This document shows, piece after piece, positions 61,869 through 64,000 of a stretch of DNA of 64,000 nt; position 1 is the stretch's first letter, and each line of letters opens with the position of its first letter. Origin of the DNA: Hymenobacter metallicola (GTDB taxonomy: Bacteria; Bacteroidota; Bacteroidia; Cytophagales; Hymenobacteraceae); contig NZ_SRMB01000005.1 in assembly GCF_004745645.1 (NCBI RefSeq), forward strand, positions 372,001-436,000, written 5' to 3'. A program made the translations under genes and the position numbers. The notes under the pieces were generated by a model. The model was not told where the DNA came from and made no database searches. It was given only the letters and a program-made list of their open reading frames with translations.

Positions 61869-62585
61869 TTACCGGGTTGTGGAGCCCGACGTGCTGCCAC
61901 TGGTGGTGCCGGAAGTAGTGCGGCCTGAGGTAGTGCCGCTGGTAGTGCGGCCCGAAGTCGTGCTGCCACTGGTAGTGCTCCGGCGTGTGCCGGTGGTGCT
62001 GCCCGAAGTAGTGCCACTGGTGGTGCGGCCCGAAGTCGTGCCCGAGGTGGTGCCCGAAGTAGAACCGGACGTGCTACCGGAAGTAGAGCCAGAGGTGCTT
62101 CCCATGGTCGTAGCGCCGGAAGTCGAGCCCGAAGTAGTGCCACTGGTCATAGAGCCCGAGGTGGTACCGCTCGTCATTGAACCGGAAGTTGAACCAGAGG
62201 TCGAGCCACTGGTCATAGAGCCGGAAGTTGAGCCGCTGGTCATCGAGCCGGAAGTAGTAGTCGAGCCCGAAGTAGAGCCGTAGGTTCCGGAAGTAGTTCC
62301 AGAGGTGGTACCACCGGCCGTTGACCCGCCCCCCGTGCTGCCGCTGGTCGTAGTGCTGCCAGTGGTCGTGGTGCCGCTGGTCGTGCCATAGGTATCGGTG
62401 CTGGTGCCACTGGTCGAGCCACTCGTGGAGCCACTACCCATATCCGTGCTGTTCATGTTGGAAGAGCCGCTGGTCGAGCCACCAGTACCGGTTTTGCTAG
62501 CGTTGCAGCTAGTCATGGCCAAGTTGCCGCCCAGCAGGGAGGCCGCCACAAGTAGGCCCCACGGGGCAAATGTTTTCTTTTTCAT
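61869..62585 (-). CDS. Ser/Thr/Gly-repeat lipoprotein (second)
   Basis: A 238-residue lipoprotein: signal [20 protein letters not shown] with lipobox MTSC near residue 27, then [12 protein letters not shown]. Almost all of residues 30-238 are repeats of Ser, Thr and Gly ([20 protein letters not shown]), with a few Met, Asp, Tyr and Arg. The repeats are less regular than in the 54292 gene, and Arg rises at the C-terminus ([15 protein letters not shown]). Secreted or surface stalk likely. The same plan recurs in the next gene. Confidence 0.7.
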   Translation of the reverse strand: MKKKTFAPWGLLVAASLLGGNLAMTSCNASKTGTGGSTSGSSNMNSTDMGSGSTSGSTSGTSTDTYGTTSGTTTTGSTTTSGSTGGGSTAGGTTSGTTSGTYGSTSGSTTTSGSMTSGSTSGSMTSGSTSGSTSGSMTSGTTSGSMTSGTTSGSTSGATTMGSTSGSTSGSTSGSTSGTTSGTTSGRTTSGTTSGSTTGTRRSTTSGSTTSGRTTSGTTSGRTTSGTTSGSTSGSTTR

Positions 62586-62663
62586 AGCAGGTAGAATGTG
62601 GAGGTTGGGAATGGGAAGAAAAGCACACCTTAGGGAATCATGCTCCGGTAGAAGCTTCTGGGA

Positions 62664-62712
62664 AACTGTAAAAAGGGCAATTACCTTATGGCAACCGCCC
62701 TTTTTGCAGTTT
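62664..62712 (-). terminator. Terminator of the third repeat lipoprotein gene
   Basis: AACTGTAAAAAGGGC and GCCCTTTTTGCAGTT pair across a loop of 18 bases; on the minus strand the stem begins 17 bases after the stop at 62729. Confidence 0.75.
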
Positions 62713-62728
62713 TCTAACCAGATCCGAA

Positions 62729-63493
<765 letters not shown>

Positions 63494-63907
63494 ATGACTA
63501 CTACCGCATCTACCACTATTCTCTTCGACGGCGTCTGCAACCTCTGCAGTGGCTTCGTGCAGTTTATCATTGAGCGCGATACGGCGGGCTATTTCCGCTT
63601 TGCGTCCCTGCAGTCGGCCGTGGGGCAAAAGCTGCTGGCCCAACATGGCATCACACTACGGGAGACAGGGCCAGAAACAGTAATGCTGGTAGAAAACGAC
63701 CAGGTCTATACCCATTCCACCGCCGTCCTGCGCATTGCCCGGCAACTAGGAGCCGGCTGGCCGCTGCTGTACACGTTTATCATCGTGCCCAAAGTGCTGC
63801 GCGACGCCGCCTACCGGTTTGTGGCCCGGCACCGCTACCAATGGTTTGGCCAGACCGAGGCCTGCATGCTGCCGACTCCCGAGCTGCGGCAGCGGTTTTT
63901 AGCGTAG
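63494..63907 (+). CDS. DCC-family thiol-disulfide oxidoreductase-like protein (DUF393)
   Basis: A 137-residue protein of the DCC family, named after the Asp-x-x-Cys-x-x-Cys start. ATG at 63494 gives MTTTASTTILFDGVCNLCSG, with the DGVCNLC motif holding the two Cys at residues 15 and 18; the upstream start at 63419 adds a hydrophobic stretch with no match. The rest follows the family: FRFASLQS, VMLVENDQVYTHSTAVLRI, LRDAAYRFVARHRYQWFG and the closing CMLPTPELRQRFL. Function is not known; it is thought to resemble thioredoxins. Often found close to HTTM membrane proteins, as here. Confidence 0.95.
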   Translation: MTTTASTTILFDGVCNLCSGFVQFIIERDTAGYFRFASLQSAVGQKLLAQHGITLRETGPETVMLVENDQVYTHSTAVLRIARQLGAGWPLLYTFIIVPKVLRDAAYRFVARHRYQWFGQTEACMLPTPELRQRFLA

Positions 63908-64000
63908 CGGCCCCTTCTATCTTTTGGGCCGGAGCCACTACTTTTACCGGCTCCACGACGCGCGCTACCGGCCACTTGCCGGTGAAGGCTTGCCCGCGCG
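63908..64000. other. Right-edge stretch, no supported gene
   Basis: The last 93 bases show two open reverse frames that may be the 3' end of a leftward gene, but nothing can be recognised. Confidence 0.3.

Noticed and set aside
63908-64000. Open reverse frames at the right edge
   Set aside because: Two overlapping frames stay open for only 93 bases and continue antisense into the DCC gene; no recognisable sequence.

Overview
The window looks like chromosomal DNA of a GC-rich Bacteroidota bacterium, most likely Hymenobacter or a close relative in the Cytophagales. The support is two SusC/SusD outer-membrane import pairs, three secreted proteins with C-terminal type IX secretion (T9SS) sorting domains, many surface lipoproteins, promoters of the Bacteroidota TAnnTTTG (-7) type, few Shine-Dalgarno sites, and protein families typical of that group (NagB with PIG-L, GH3 with beta-lactamase, DUF885, HTTM, DCC). 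No rRNA, tRNA, CRISPR array, transposase or phage gene was recognised.

Layout. 1-10.6 kb is an alpha-glucan and storage-polysaccharide region: the 5' part of a GH31 glucosidase running off the left edge, a tandem pair of small helical proteins, gamma-glutamyltransferase, a eukaryote-type branching enzyme, half of a GT-B glycosyltransferase, and a complete GH31 glucosidase. 10.6-11.45 kb has no protein gene but holds two look-alike promoter-to-terminator units, read here as a tandem pair of small RNA genes. 11.4-19 kb carries a lipase-like hydrolase coupled to a T9SS protein, a rhomboid protease and a neighbour sharing its N-terminal module, two disordered small proteins, an arylamine N-acetyltransferase and a GHL10-type glycosidase. 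19-25.3 kb is a leftward SusC-SusD-lipoprotein operon preceded by a 13-codon Cys-Arg-Cys leader ORF and a terminator hairpin, which suggests transcription attenuation. 25.4-41 kb looks biased to amino sugars and wall recycling: NagB/PIG-L fusion, second SusC/SusD pair, Fur-type regulator, NagX/HGSNAT-like membrane protein, DUF2059 protein, acyl-CoA ligase, and a GH3 N-acetylglucosaminidase/beta-lactamase fusion. 41-49.5 kb has a secreted GH5 cellulase with CBM6, a PhoD-like phosphatase, a carboxypeptidase-regulatory-like protein, an SDR reductase, a MarR/GNAT fusion with a palindromic operator, and a DUF885 peptidase-like lipoprotein. 49.9-64 kb has a 1,404-residue T9SS adhesin-like protein, four low-complexity lipoproteins (three of Ser/Thr/Gly or Gly/Ser/Thr repeats), a flavin reductase, a DUF4126 protein, a Dph6-like PP-loop enzyme, an orphan RES-domain protein, an MBL hydrolase, an HTTM membrane protein and a DCC-family protein.

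How it works together. Polymer hydrolases secreted by T9SS or anchored at the surface, the SusCD importers, and cytoplasmic NagB, GH31 and branching enzyme make a coherent glycan uptake, breakdown and storage theme. Three copies of an extragenic palindromic repeat (around 1.7, 35.3 and 37.2 kb) lie at gene ends and contain terminator-like hairpins. The most promising undescribed elements are the twin small-RNA units (10.7-11.43 kb), the Cys-Arg-Cys leader/attenuator of the first susC (25.17-25.32 kb) and the Ser/Thr/Gly repeat lipoproteins. All functions are inferred from sequence by eye; no database or folding program was run.
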